Assembly (NCBI GenBank): GCA_013388645.1
Contig: JACAEV010000139.1
Location: 1 to 43,738, forward strand
DNA: 43,738 bases
From: Syntrophaceae bacterium
GTDB lineage: Bacteria; Desulfobacterota; BSN033; UBA1163
Reading direction: 5' to 3'
Shown here one piece after another: positions 8,840 to 17,321 of the stretch (position 1 is its first letter; every line of letters begins with the position of its first letter). The position numbers were made by a program, and so were the translations under genes. The notes under the pieces are model-generated. The model had not been told where the DNA came from, ran no database searches, and worked only from the letters and a program-made list of their open reading frames with translations.

Positions 8840-8876
8840 TAACAAAATGAAACCAAGGGCAGATTGAACCCTTGGT
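8840..8876 (-). terminator. Hairpin with T-rich tail in the secD leader
   Basis: On the minus strand CCAAGGG and CCCTTGG (8869-8875 and 8853-8859) form a 7-base stem with a 9-base loop, followed by TTTCATTTTG. It lies 35 bases before the secD ATG and on the same strand. It could be the terminator of a lost upstream gene or an attenuator of secDF. The T-run is interrupted, so efficiency is uncertain. Confidence 0.45.
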
Positions 8877-9162
8877 AATATGATAACATATCCTATGGGA
8901 TATCAATTTGCAAGAAAAAATTTAAGAAAAAGGTAACCCGTCAGTCTTGGTCCGATCGTACAATGATCCGACAGGGATGTCGGAAAAAATCTTATAGCGG
9001 GTACCTCAACATTTCTTCTAAACCTCAAAAATCCCTTGGAGAGAATAAAGGAATTACCGATGATAGCGATGGTGACCCTTCCCTATAAAAAAATCCGCTT
9101 GATAAGATTTTCGATGACATCCCTAACGGATCTGGACATTTCATACCTGTAACCAAGTGATG
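8877..9162. other. Gene-free intergenic stretch upstream of secD
   Basis: I see no convincing gene here. The stretch includes a perfect 7-base hairpin (TCCGACA and TGTCGGA near 8967-8984) without a T-run. Short minus-strand open frames are present but match nothing I know. Confidence 0.4.
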
Positions 9163-9199
9163 ACAGAAAAAGGCCCAAGGATCATTCACTCGGGCCTTC
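9163..9199 (-). terminator. Intrinsic terminator of the acyl-CoA ligase gene
   Basis: On the minus strand AAGGCCC and GGGCCTT form a 7-base stem with a 15-base loop, followed by TTTTTCTG. It lies 25 bases after the ligase stop codon. Confidence 0.75.
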
Positions 9200-9223
9200 C
9201 TTTATTATCCTGAGGTCATAAAG

Positions 9224-10801
9224 TTATTTTATATCACTCCATTTCCCATACTTCTCCCTTAAAATTCGGTGGAGGATTTTCCCGGTTGGAGTCATGGGCA
9301 TCTCTTCATCTTTAATGAAATCGACCGATTTGGGAATCTTATATCCAGCGATCTTTCCTCTGCAGTGGTCAATGAGTTCTTTTTCCGTCGCCGTCTTACC
9401 CTGATGGAGGGTGACGACGGCTTTCACCGATTCTCCCCATTTCTCATGAGGCACCCCAATCACCGCCACATATTTCACTGCAGGATGCGATCCTAATAAG
9501 TTCTCCACCTCTGAAGGAAAGATATTTTCGCCTCCACTGATGATCATATTGGCCTTCCTGTCTACCAGGACATAGTATCCATCCGGGTCTCGGTAAGCCA
9601 TGTCCCCTGCTGAAAACCACTCTCCTTGGAAAACCGACTTTGTTTTCTCGGGATCTTTCCAATATTCTTTGAACACATGAGGCGTCCTTGAATAAAGTTC
9701 TCCCACCTGTCCGTCCGGCACCTCTTTTCCATTTTCATCCAAAATTTTTATTCGATCCGTTCCCCAAATCTCCCTGCCAATCGAGCCTAACTTCTTAAAT
9801 TGCTCTTCTGGCCTGAGAAGGGTCACCAGCCCTGCTTCGGTTGAACCATAGGCTTCCCAGAGCTCAGCATTCTTAAAATATTCCATGATGGCCAGTTTCG
9901 TATCTTTGCGGGCAGGTGCAGAGGAAATCAAGAGTTGACGCATCGAGCTCACATCATATTTCTTTTTGATCTCATCCGGTTGTGAGAGGATCATAATGTA
10001 ATGGGTAGGAACCAGGGAGGTAAAGGTGATCTTTTCTTTCTCAATCGTTTTCAAAAGATCTTCCGGATCGAAGCTGACCATATTGTAAACGAACACTCGT
10101 GCACTACAATAAGTGTACGTAAATGAGTAATAGATAGAATTGATGTGGCACATCGGCATGACCAGCATCACGCAATCATCTGGTCGGATACCAGTATTCA
10201 TAGCATTGAGAACATATTGGGCGAGATTGTTTTCATGAGTTCGGACCACCCCCTTGGGTTTGCCAGTGGTCCCAGAAGTATACATGAGATTCCATACATC
10301 ATCTCCGTCTACCATCACATCGGGTTCATCTGGCGAAGCCTGTCTGATTAGTTTTTCATAGGATTGATAACCCTCCGGAGTCGCCTCATCTCCCCAATAA
10401 ACATAATTTTCCGGTGGGATAGAAGGAAGTTTATTTCGAAAGGAATTGACCATTGGAACAAAATCCTTTGAGACTAAAAAGGCTTTACATTCTGAATGGT
10501 TCACCACATATTCCATCTCTGGAGCCGCAAGACGAAACATGATGGGGACGGTGACAAGCCCTGCTTTTGCAGAGGCCGCATAAATCTCCATCCATTCGAC
10601 ACAGTTATACGCCAAGATAGCAAACCGATCTCCCTTTTTGAACCCCATTTTGTTTAAGGCATTTGCCAACCGACAACTTCTTTCATTCCATTCCTTGAAG
10701 GTCATCTTTCTAAATTTATCTCCCGCCCCTGGTTTATCAGGATACTGCATGGCCATCATTTTAAGAACCGTTCCGGCTGTTATCCATTTACTGGTCGTCA
10801 T
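9224..10801 (-). CDS. Class I acyl-CoA ligase (AMP-forming, ANL superfamily)
   Basis: A 525-residue AMP-forming ligase that activates a carboxylic acid with ATP and joins it to CoA. The phosphate-binding loop YTSGTTGKPKG is at residues 174-184. EAYGSTEAG and the hinge region DRKANMIISGGENIFPSEVE follow. The catalytic C-terminal lysine is K508 in PMTPTGKILHR. The substrate cannot be read from the sequence; fatty, aromatic and crotonobetaine-like acids are all possible. A strong Shine-Dalgarno AAAGGAGT precedes the ATG, and a good terminator follows. It is transcribed away from the Hdr-Flx operon from a shared 170-base promoter region, which may mean joint control in acid degradation. Confidence 0.9.
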   Translation of the reverse strand: MTTSKWITAGTVLKMMAMQYPDKPGAGDKFRKMTFKEWNERSCRLANALNKMGFKKGDRFAILAYNCVEWMEIYAASAKAGLVTVPIMFRLAAPEMEYVVNHSECKAFLVSKDFVPMVNSFRNKLPSIPPENYVYWGDEATPEGYQSYEKLIRQASPDEPDVMVDGDDVWNLMYTSGTTGKPKGVVRTHENNLAQYVLNAMNTGIRPDDCVMLVMPMCHINSIYYSFTYTYCSARVFVYNMVSFDPEDLLKTIEKEKITFTSLVPTHYIMILSQPDEIKKKYDVSSMRQLLISSAPARKDTKLAIMEYFKNAELWEAYGSTEAGLVTLLRPEEQFKKLGSIGREIWGTDRIKILDENGKEVPDGQVGELYSRTPHVFKEYWKDPEKTKSVFQGEWFSAGDMAYRDPDGYYVLVDRKANMIISGGENIFPSEVENLLGSHPAVKYVAVIGVPHEKWGESVKAVVTLHQGKTATEKELIDHCRGKIAGYKIPKSVDFIKDEEMPMTPTGKILHRILREKYGKWSDIK

Positions 10802-10856
10802 AAAATCACTCCTTTCTTATTTCCATTTGCTTTCGGTTGTGATTTTTTTAACATTC

Positions 10857-10883
10857 ATTATCATCTCGAAAAAATTTTGTCAA
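10857..10883 (-). promoter_or_regulatory. Candidate promoter of the acyl-CoA ligase
   Basis: On the minus strand a perfect TTGACA (10878-10883) is followed after 15 bases by GATAAT (10857-10862). The spacing is shorter than the usual 17. Confidence 0.4.
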
Positions 10884-10902
10884 GAAGTAGTTTAAAAAAG
10901 TC

Positions 10903-10931
10903 TTGTTATTGTAATGTATTTATTGTATATA
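10903..10931 (+). promoter_or_regulatory. Candidate promoter of the lipoyl carrier-Hdr-Flx operon
   Basis: TTGTTA (10903-10908) and TATATA (10926-10931) are separated by exactly 17 bases, 42 bases before the ATG at 10974. It is the best match upstream of the operon, and diverges from the ligase promoter. Confidence 0.5.
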
Positions 10932-10973
10932 GCCAATTAAAAACTATTAAAAAAGAAAGGAGGATTGTCGAAA

Positions 10974-11396
10974 ATGGAAATCGAAGGATATCATTTTCCA
11001 GACGATTTGTATTATCATAAAGAGCATTTTTGGGCTAAAGTTGCGAATGGTATTGTGATAATGGGCACGAGTGATTTTGCGCAAAAATTAGCAGGGCAAA
11101 TTGTCTATATCGAGTTGCCTTCGACTGGGAGAACTCTGGAACAGGGGAAACCCTGTGGGTCTTTGGAATCTGGGAAATGGGTGGGAAGGATTTATGCTCC
11201 CGTTTCTGGAAAAGTAGAATCCTCCAATCAAGAGCTTGAAGATACTCCTGAATTGATCAATGAGAGCCCTTATGAAAAGGGCTGGATATGTAAGATCAAC
11301 CCATCCAATCTTCAAGAAGAACTTAAAAATTTGATGCAGGGTGAACGCCTGATCGAATTTATCAAGTCTGAAATCATCCGAGTCAAAAAGGGATAA
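10974..11396 (+). CDS. GcvH-like lipoyl carrier protein
   Basis: A 140-residue protein of the glycine-cleavage H-protein fold, a small carrier whose lysine-bound lipoyl arm shuttles electrons or intermediates. The lipoyl lysine is most likely K68, in LESGKWVGRIYAPVSGKV, which matches the ESVK...YAPVSG pattern of GcvH. The open frame reaches a TTG at 10965, but the Shine-Dalgarno AAAGGAGG ends at 10963, one base before it. The ATG at 10974 has a 10-base spacing and is the better start. No gcvP or gcvT is nearby. Instead it opens an hdr-flx operon, so it may act like the lipoate-binding proteins linked to sulfur-oxidising Hdr systems (inference). Confidence 0.82.
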   Translation: MEIEGYHFPDDLYYHKEHFWAKVANGIVIMGTSDFAQKLAGQIVYIELPSTGRTLEQGKPCGSLESGKWVGRIYAPVSGKVESSNQELEDTPELINESPYEKGWICKINPSNLQEELKNLMQGERLIEFIKSEIIRVKKG

Positions 11397-11469
11397 AAAA
11401 TAATCCTCTTTGATTGAAAAATAAGGTGGCCTATCTTATAAATAAGTATAGCCATCCAATGGGCCGTTG

Positions 11470-11967
11470 ATGATTGATTCCAAGACATTTGATCCCAATT
11501 TTAAATTTCTCATCGCTCAAGAGCCAGGAGGTGAAAACATAAAAAGATGTTTTTCCTGTGGCACCTGCACGGCTGGATGCCCGGTGAGGGAGGTCACGAA
11601 CCGTTACAATCCGAGGCGAATTATTCGGATGGCTCTCTTGGGGATGAAGAAGGAAGTCCTCTCCAGTGATTTTATCTGGTTATGTTCCTCTTGTTATACC
11701 TGTTTTGAAAGATGCCCCCAAGATGTCAAAATCCCTGAACTGATGAATGCCATCAAAAATATTGCAGTGAGAGAGGGATACTTGCCTCCCTCCATGAGGA
11801 GTCAACTAAATCTCCTCGCCTCCTTTGGCCGTCTCTTGGAGGTCACGGACTTTGAAAATGACAAAAGGAGGGATTCAGGGCTCCCCCTGTTTCAAAGACG
11901 AACCGAAGATGTGAAAAAGATCTTGAGTCGTTTGGGTCTCCATCGTGAAGAACAGGACAGAGGATAG
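11470..11967 (+). CDS. hdrC: HdrC-like iron-sulfur subunit
   Basis: A 165-residue protein with two [4Fe-4S] ferredoxin motifs: C27, C30, C33, C37 (CFSCGTCTAGCP) and C72, C75, C78, C82 (CSSCYTCFERCP). This is the layout of HdrC, the electron-transfer subunit of heterodisulfide-reductase complexes, which wires HdrA to HdrB in the cytoplasm. The segment between the clusters (YNPRRIIRMALLG) is typical. The ATG at 11470 is chosen over a TTG one codon earlier; neither has a good Shine-Dalgarno sequence. The end overlaps hdrB by 23 bases. Confidence 0.9.
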   Translation: MIDSKTFDPNFKFLIAQEPGGENIKRCFSCGTCTAGCPVREVTNRYNPRRIIRMALLGMKKEVLSSDFIWLCSSCYTCFERCPQDVKIPELMNAIKNIAVREGYLPPSMRSQLNLLASFGRLLEVTDFENDKRRDSGLPLFQRRTEDVKKILSRLGLHREEQDRG

Positions 11968-12865
11968 TCCTCAAAACACTAAATACTCTCTTTTCCTCGG
12001 ATGTACGGTCCCTGTCAGGGCTTTGAATTATGAGATCTCGGCGAGGAAAGTCGCCGAAAAACTTGGCCTCCAGCTCTCCGATATCCCTGACTTCAGTTGC
12101 TGCGGATACCCCATCAAATCCATCCACCACTACGGTTATCTTCTGATGGCCGCTCGCAATCTGGCGCTTGCTGAAAAGAAACGTCTTCCTCTCTGTACGC
12201 TGTGCAGCGCTTGTTGTGGTTCCCTATCTGAAGCCAATCACGAGATTCAACAAGACAGCGGACTTCGACGACAGATCAACAGAGATCTTTCCGAATGTCT
12301 GGGAATGAGCTATGAAGGGGAAGTTCAGGTCATCCATTTTACTCGTATCCTTCGAGAGGAAATAGGAGAAAAAAGAATTTCACAGCAGAGACGAGCCGAT
12401 CTCTCCTCCCTTTATGTCGCTCCCCATTATGGCTGCCATTACACGAAACCCACATCGATTTATGGAAAGATGGAAGACCCTGAAAATCCAGAAAGCTTAG
12501 ATGAGCTCATTGAGGCTACGGGAGCTCATTCCATTCAATACGAAGACAAGCTCCAATGCTGTGGGGGGGGGGTGTTGGCCATTGATGAGGAGGTGGCCCT
12601 GGCCATGTCCCAGAAAAAGTTGGAACATATCCGGGCGCAAAAAGCGGATGCCATGGTGCTGATCTGCCCCTTCTGCAATGTCATGTACGAAGGGAATCAG
12701 CGAAAGATTGAGAAGGTCTTTCAAAAAGAATACAAATTGCCCATTCTCTACTATCCTCAGCTTTTGGGTTTGGCTTTGGGGATCGAACCGGATGAGTTGG
12801 GGATGAAAATGAATCGAGTCAAGACGACGGATTTATTGAAAAAGATTAACAGGAGAGTTGATTGA
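11945..12865 (+). CDS. hdrB: HdrB-like subunit with two CCG domains
   Basis: A 306-residue HdrB, the subunit that in methanogens holds two unusual [4Fe-4S] clusters and splits the CoM-S-S-CoB disulfide. Two cysteine-rich CCG domains are seen: C20, C52-C53, C84/C87/C90/C91, and C164, C205-C206, C241/C244. So both cluster sites look complete. The bacterial substrate is unknown; a thiol-disulfide such as DsrC or a lipoyl disulfide has been proposed for related systems. The start is a GTG at 11945 inside the end of hdrC, suggesting translational coupling. Confidence 0.9.
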   Translation: MKNRTEDSPQNTKYSLFLGCTVPVRALNYEISARKVAEKLGLQLSDIPDFSCCGYPIKSIHHYGYLLMAARNLALAEKKRLPLCTLCSACCGSLSEANHEIQQDSGLRRQINRDLSECLGMSYEGEVQVIHFTRILREEIGEKRISQQRRADLSSLYVAPHYGCHYTKPTSIYGKMEDPENPESLDELIEATGAHSIQYEDKLQCCGGGVLAIDEEVALAMSQKKLEHIRAQKADAMVLICPFCNVMYEGNQRKIEKVFQKEYKLPILYYPQLLGLALGIEPDELGMKMNRVKTTDLLKKINRRVD

Positions 12866-12866
12866 G

Positions 12867-15800
12867 ATGGATCAACCCCTAAAGGAACCGATCGGAGCGG
12901 TTTTGGTCGTCGGTGCAGGAATTGGAGGCATCCAAACCTCTCTGGACCTCGCTGAATCCGGCTTCAAGGTCTATCTCTTAGAAAAGAATTTGAGCATTGG
13001 CGGAACCATGGCACAGCTGGATAAGACCTTTCCGACCAACGATTGTTCGATGTGTATCATGTCTCCCAAATTGGTGGATGCAGGGAGACACCGAAATATT
13101 CAGATCCTCACCAACGCGAACGTGGAGAAAGTTGAAGGAGTCCCTGGACATTTTAAAGTCCAGATTCATAACAAGGCTCGCTATGTGACCCTGGAGGACT
13201 GTAAGGCTTGTGGAGAATGTGTCAAGGTTTGTCCTGTTAAGATTCCGAATGATTACGAACAAGGTCTTGTCACTCGGGCTGCTATCTATCAACTTTTTGC
13301 TCAGGCCATGCCGAGCGCTTATGGCATTGACAAAAGAGGAGTTCCTCCTTGTCGGGCAACCTGTCCGATTCATGTCAATGCTCAGGGATATATCGCTCTT
13401 ATTTCGGTCGGTAAGTTTGAAGAGGCATTGGCACTCATCAGACAAAAAAATCCATTCCCAGGGATTACCGGTCGTATTTGTACCCACCCCTGTGAATCCG
13501 TGTGTCGAAGAAAAGACGTCGAACGTGCGATCGCCATCGATGCGTTAAAACGATTTGTCTCAGATCATGAAAAAGAAGACAAGACCGACCTCTCTGTCCC
13601 TGAAGAAAAAGGAAGAAAAGTCGCCATCATCGGTTCAGGACCTGCAGGTTTGCTCGCTGCCTTTGACTTAAAAAAGATGGGCTATGCGGTCACTCTATTT
13701 GAGGCCCTGCCGGTGGCCGGAGGGATGCTCGCCGTCGGAATTCCTGAATATCGTCTCCCTCGAACTGTCCTGAATAAAGAGATTGGTTACCTCCTTCAAA
13801 TGGGGGTTGAAATTAAACTCAATACGCCGATCGGCCCAAATCTTTCACTTCAAGACCTCAAGGCCAAAGGTTATGAAGCGATCTTCATTGCAACCGGTGC
13901 TCATCAAAGCAGAAAGCTTGGACTCGATGGAGAAAACGCCCAGGGGGTTCTGCACGCCGTTGATTTTCTGCGGAGGGTGGCGTTAGGAGAATCGGTTCAG
14001 ATAGGGGAGAAAGTCATTGTGGTTGGAGGTGGGAATGCGGCGATTGATGCGGCGAGAACAGCCTTTCGCCTTGGAGCAAAAGAAATCACCATCGCTTATC
14101 GCCGAACCCGAGCTGAAATGCCAGCTCAGGAAGAGGAGATCGAAGAAGCAGAGCAGGAGGGAATTAAGATCGAATACCTCACTGCTCCAACTCGTTTGTT
14201 TACGGAACACGACCAGATCAAAGGGATGGAATGCATCCGGATGCAGTTGGGTGATCTCGATGAGTCGGGGAGGCCCAGACCTGTGCCGATTCCTGGATCA
14301 GAATTCAAAATTGAAGCGGATACCATTATTCCGGCAATCAGTCAAGCCTCGGATCTCTCATTCCTTAGCCAAAAAGATGGCATCAAGACGACCCGATGGG
14401 GAGGTATCGAAGTAGATCCTCTCACCCTCGAAACCAGCGTCAGAGGTATTTTTGCTGGCGGGGATGTGACGACCGGTCCTCAGACATATATCGATGCCAT
14501 GGGAGCAGGAAGAAAGGCGGCCATCTCCATTGACCGGTATCTCAAAGGAGAGGACCTAAGAATCGGTCGAGAGGAAGAAGGGCCCCAAAAAGACTATCTC
14601 AAGATTGATATCGATGGGGTGGCGTATCGAGAGAGAGCTCCGATGACCTCACTCCCCATAAAAGAAAGAAGGAATTTTAATGAAGTATATTTGGGCCTGA
14701 AGCAAGAGGATGTGATTCGGGAAGCAGAACGTTGTCTTCAATGTGGAGGCTGTTCGGAATGTTTGGAGTGCATCAAGGCCTGTGAGGCAAAGGCGATTAA
14801 TCATTGGATGAAAGACGAACAGCTCGAAATTGAGGTCGGTTCGATCATCCTCTCCCCCGGGTTTGACGAGTTCGAACCTTCTTTAAAAAGTGAATACGGA
14901 TACGGAAGATTCCCCAACGTCATTTCAAGTATTGAGTTCGAAAGGTTTTTATCAGCCTCAGGCCCCTTTAAGGGCCAAGTTCTAAGACCCTCAGACCATC
15001 AACATCCGAAGCGGGTCGCATGGATTCAATGCGTCGGCTCAAGAGACCCCCATATTGGGAAGGGCTATTGCTCTTCGGTTTGCTGCATGTACGCTACCAA
15101 AGAAGCGGTCATCGCAAAAGAGCATACTCCCGAGATGGAAGCCACCATCTTCTTCATGGACATGAGGGCTTATGGAAAAGATTTCGATAAGTATATCGAG
15201 AGAGCGAAAAACGATTACCGTGTCCGGTATGTCCGGTCCCGCGTCTCCCATCTGAAGGAAATCCCAGAGACAAAAAACCTGATCATCCACTATGAGACAG
15301 AAGAGGGTGAAATGGTTTCAGAGGAATTTGACCTCGTCGTCCTTTCCGTGGGCCTTGAACCCACTCGGAGCCACCAGGAGATATCGAACATTTTTGATAT
15401 TCATCTCAACCCCTATGGATTTGCGGAAACCTCTATCTTTTCTCCTCTTCAGACTTCAAGACCAGGTATCTTGGCCAGCGGGGTTTTCTCCGGACCCAAA
15501 GATGTTCCTGAAACCGTAGCCCAAGCGAGTGCAGCAGCTGCTGAAGCCTCTGCCCTTCTTTCTGAGGCAAGAGGGACCCTCGTTACCGAGAAGGAATTTA
15601 TTGCAGAAAAAAATGTTAATTACCAAGGACCGCGCATCGGGGCTTTCATTTGCCATTGTGGAATCAATATCGGTGGGGTGGTCAATGTACCAGCCGTGGT
15701 AGAATATGCCAAAACGCTTCCCAATGTCGTTCATGTGGAAGGAAATCTATATACCTGTTCTCAAGACACTCAAGAACAGATCAAAAAGATGATTGAGGAA

Positions 15801-17321
15801 CACCAATTAAACCGAGTGGTCGTGGCTTCATGCACCCCTCGGACACACGAACCCCTGTTCCAGGACACCATTCGTGAGGCAGGGCTTAATCGCTATCTCT
15901 TTGACATGGCCAATATTCGGGATCAATGTTCATGGGTTCACATGACTCAGCCCAAGGAGGCGACCGAAAAAGCCAAAGATCTTGTTCGAATGGCCGTCGC
16001 CAAGGCTGCTCTCCTTGACCCGCTCACTACACAAACCGTTGAAATGAATCAACAGGCATTGGTGATCGGCGGGGGGATAACGGGAATGACTGCGGCTCAG
16101 AAGATTGCCCAATCAGGTTATGAAGTCACGTTGCTTGAAAGAGATTCCGAACTCGGTGGAAAGGCAAGATCCATTTATTACACTCTTGAAGGCAAGGATG
16201 TCCAATCCCATCTGGAGCATTTGAGTGGAGAGTTAAAAAAGGATCCTCGAATTCACCTGATGACCGAAACGATCGTCGAGAAGATTGAGGGATTCGTAGG
16301 AAATTTCAAAACCAGAGTCCGAAACGGAAATGAGGTCAAAGAAATCAGCCACGGGGTCATCATTGTCGCCACCGGGGGAGAGGAATATCGTCCCAAAGAA
16401 TTCTTCTACGGTCAAGATTCCCGGGTGATCACTCAAAAAGAATTGGAGGAATGGATTATCCTCCATCCTGATAAATTAAAAAGTGTGAAAAACGTGGTCA
16501 TGATTCAATGTGTGGGTTCAAGAAATGAGAAAAGGCCTTATTGCAGTCGAATCTGTTGCTCTGAAGCGATCAAGAACGCACTAAAACTGAAGTCTCTCGA
16601 TCCTGAAACCAATATCTATATTCTCTATCGTGATATCCGAACCTATGGATTCAAAGAAGATTATTATGAGAAGGCCCGAGAGGCCGGGGTTCTCTTCATC
16701 CGCTATGATCCGGAACGGGAACCTAAGTTAGAAACAGGAGAAGATGGGTTGGGGGTCATTGTTCACGAACCGATTCTCCACGATGATTTGTTGATCCGTA
16801 CCCATCTTTTGGTGCTGAGTCCAGGAATCATTCCTCCTTCCGAAAATGAGAACCTTTCAAAGATGCTAAAAGTTCCACTCAATCAGGACGGTTTTTTCCT
16901 CGAAGCCCATATGAAACTCAGACCGGTCGATTTTGCGACAGAGGGGATCTTCTTAGCCGGACTCGCTCATAGCCCGAAGTCAATCGAAGAGAGCATTTCG
17001 CAAGCGAATGCAGCCGTCGCTCGTGCTCTCACTTATCTCTCCAAAACAGAACTCGAGACCGTTGGCATCACCTCTGAAGTAGATGAGAGAAAGTGTATCG
17101 GCTGTGGCCTCTGCGAGAGCGTCTGTCCATATAAGGCCATTGAAATCGTAACCAAGAGAACGATCGTAGGGGAAAAACAGGTGGCCCAAATCAACAAGGC
17201 CCTCTGCAAGGGATGCGGCGCTTGTACCGCCTCTTGCCGCTCTGGGTCTATCGATTTGAAAGGATTCACCAACGCTGAGGTGGTGGCACAAATAACCGAA
17301 CTGGCCACAGGACAACAATGA
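12867..17321 (+). CDS. hdrA: HdrA-type flavoprotein with inserted GltD/NfnB-like module, two HdrA units
   Basis: A 1,484-residue iron-sulfur flavoprotein, more than twice the ~650 residues of archaeal HdrA. In order: FAD motif VVGAGIGG (14-21); [4Fe-4S] C112/C115/C118/C122; a GltD/NfnB-like insert (~155-565) with N-terminal cysteines C162, C166, C205, C209, C213, FAD motif GSGPAG (256-261), pyridine-nucleotide motif GGGNAAID (387-394) and AGGD; six cysteines at 623-639; the rest of the first HdrA unit with QCVGSRD and C735/C739/C740; an HdrA N-terminal domain (C929, C931, C964, C989); a second FAD motif GGGITG (1068-1073) with QCVGSRN; and a C-terminal two-cluster ferredoxin (C1410-C1420, C1447-C1457). 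HdrA is the bifurcating flavin subunit; three flavin sites are inferred here. The Shine-Dalgarno AGGAGAG favours ATG 12867 over TTG 12858. The stop overlaps flxD (ATGA). Confidence 0.92.
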   Translation: MDQPLKEPIGAVLVVGAGIGGIQTSLDLAESGFKVYLLEKNLSIGGTMAQLDKTFPTNDCSMCIMSPKLVDAGRHRNIQILTNANVEKVEGVPGHFKVQIHNKARYVTLEDCKACGECVKVCPVKIPNDYEQGLVTRAAIYQLFAQAMPSAYGIDKRGVPPCRATCPIHVNAQGYIALISVGKFEEALALIRQKNPFPGITGRICTHPCESVCRRKDVERAIAIDALKRFVSDHEKEDKTDLSVPEEKGRKVAIIGSGPAGLLAAFDLKKMGYAVTLFEALPVAGGMLAVGIPEYRLPRTVLNKEIGYLLQMGVEIKLNTPIGPNLSLQDLKAKGYEAIFIATGAHQSRKLGLDGENAQGVLHAVDFLRRVALGESVQIGEKVIVVGGGNAAIDAARTAFRLGAKEITIAYRRTRAEMPAQEEEIEEAEQEGIKIEYLTAPTRLFTEHDQIKGMECIRMQLGDLDESGRPRPVPIPGSEFKIEADTIIPAISQASDLSFLSQKDGIKTTRWGGIEVDPLTLETSVRGIFAGGDVTTGPQTYIDAMGAGRKAAISIDRYLKGEDLRIGREEEGPQKDYLKIDIDGVAYRERAPMTSLPIKERRNFNEVYLGLKQEDVIREAERCLQCGGCSECLECIKACEAKAINHWMKDEQLEIEVGSIILSPGFDEFEPSLKSEYGYGRFPNVISSIEFERFLSASGPFKGQVLRPSDHQHPKRVAWIQCVGSRDPHIGKGYCSSVCCMYATKEAVIAKEHTPEMEATIFFMDMRAYGKDFDKYIERAKNDYRVRYVRSRVSHLKEIPETKNLIIHYETEEGEMVSEEFDLVVLSVGLEPTRSHQEISNIFDIHLNPYGFAETSIFSPLQTSRPGILASGVFSGPKDVPETVAQASAAAAEASALLSEARGTLVTEKEFIAEKNVNYQGPRIGAFICHCGINIGGVVNVPAVVEYAKTLPNVVHVEGNLYTCSQDTQEQIKKMIEEHQLNRVVVASCTPRTHEPLFQDTIREAGLNRYLFDMANIRDQCSWVHMTQPKEATEKAKDLVRMAVAKAALLDPLTTQTVEMNQQALVIGGGITGMTAAQKIAQSGYEVTLLERDSELGGKARSIYYTLEGKDVQSHLEHLSGELKKDPRIHLMTETIVEKIEGFVGNFKTRVRNGNEVKEISHGVIIVATGGEEYRPKEFFYGQDSRVITQKELEEWIILHPDKLKSVKNVVMIQCVGSRNEKRPYCSRICCSEAIKNALKLKSLDPETNIYILYRDIRTYGFKEDYYEKAREAGVLFIRYDPEREPKLETGEDGLGVIVHEPILHDDLLIRTHLLVLSPGIIPPSENENLSKMLKVPLNQDGFFLEAHMKLRPVDFATEGIFLAGLAHSPKSIEESISQANAAVARALTYLSKTELETVGITSEVDERKCIGCGLCESVCPYKAIEIVTKRTIVGEKQVAQINKALCKGCGACTASCRSGSIDLKGFTNAEVVAQITELATGQQ

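Noticed and set aside
8877-9162. Short minus-strand frames upstream of secD as genes
   Set aside because: They are short, lack good starts and match no family I know.
10974-11396. Glycine cleavage system
   Set aside because: Only a GcvH-like protein is found; gcvT, gcvP and lpd are absent from the window and the neighbours are hdr genes.
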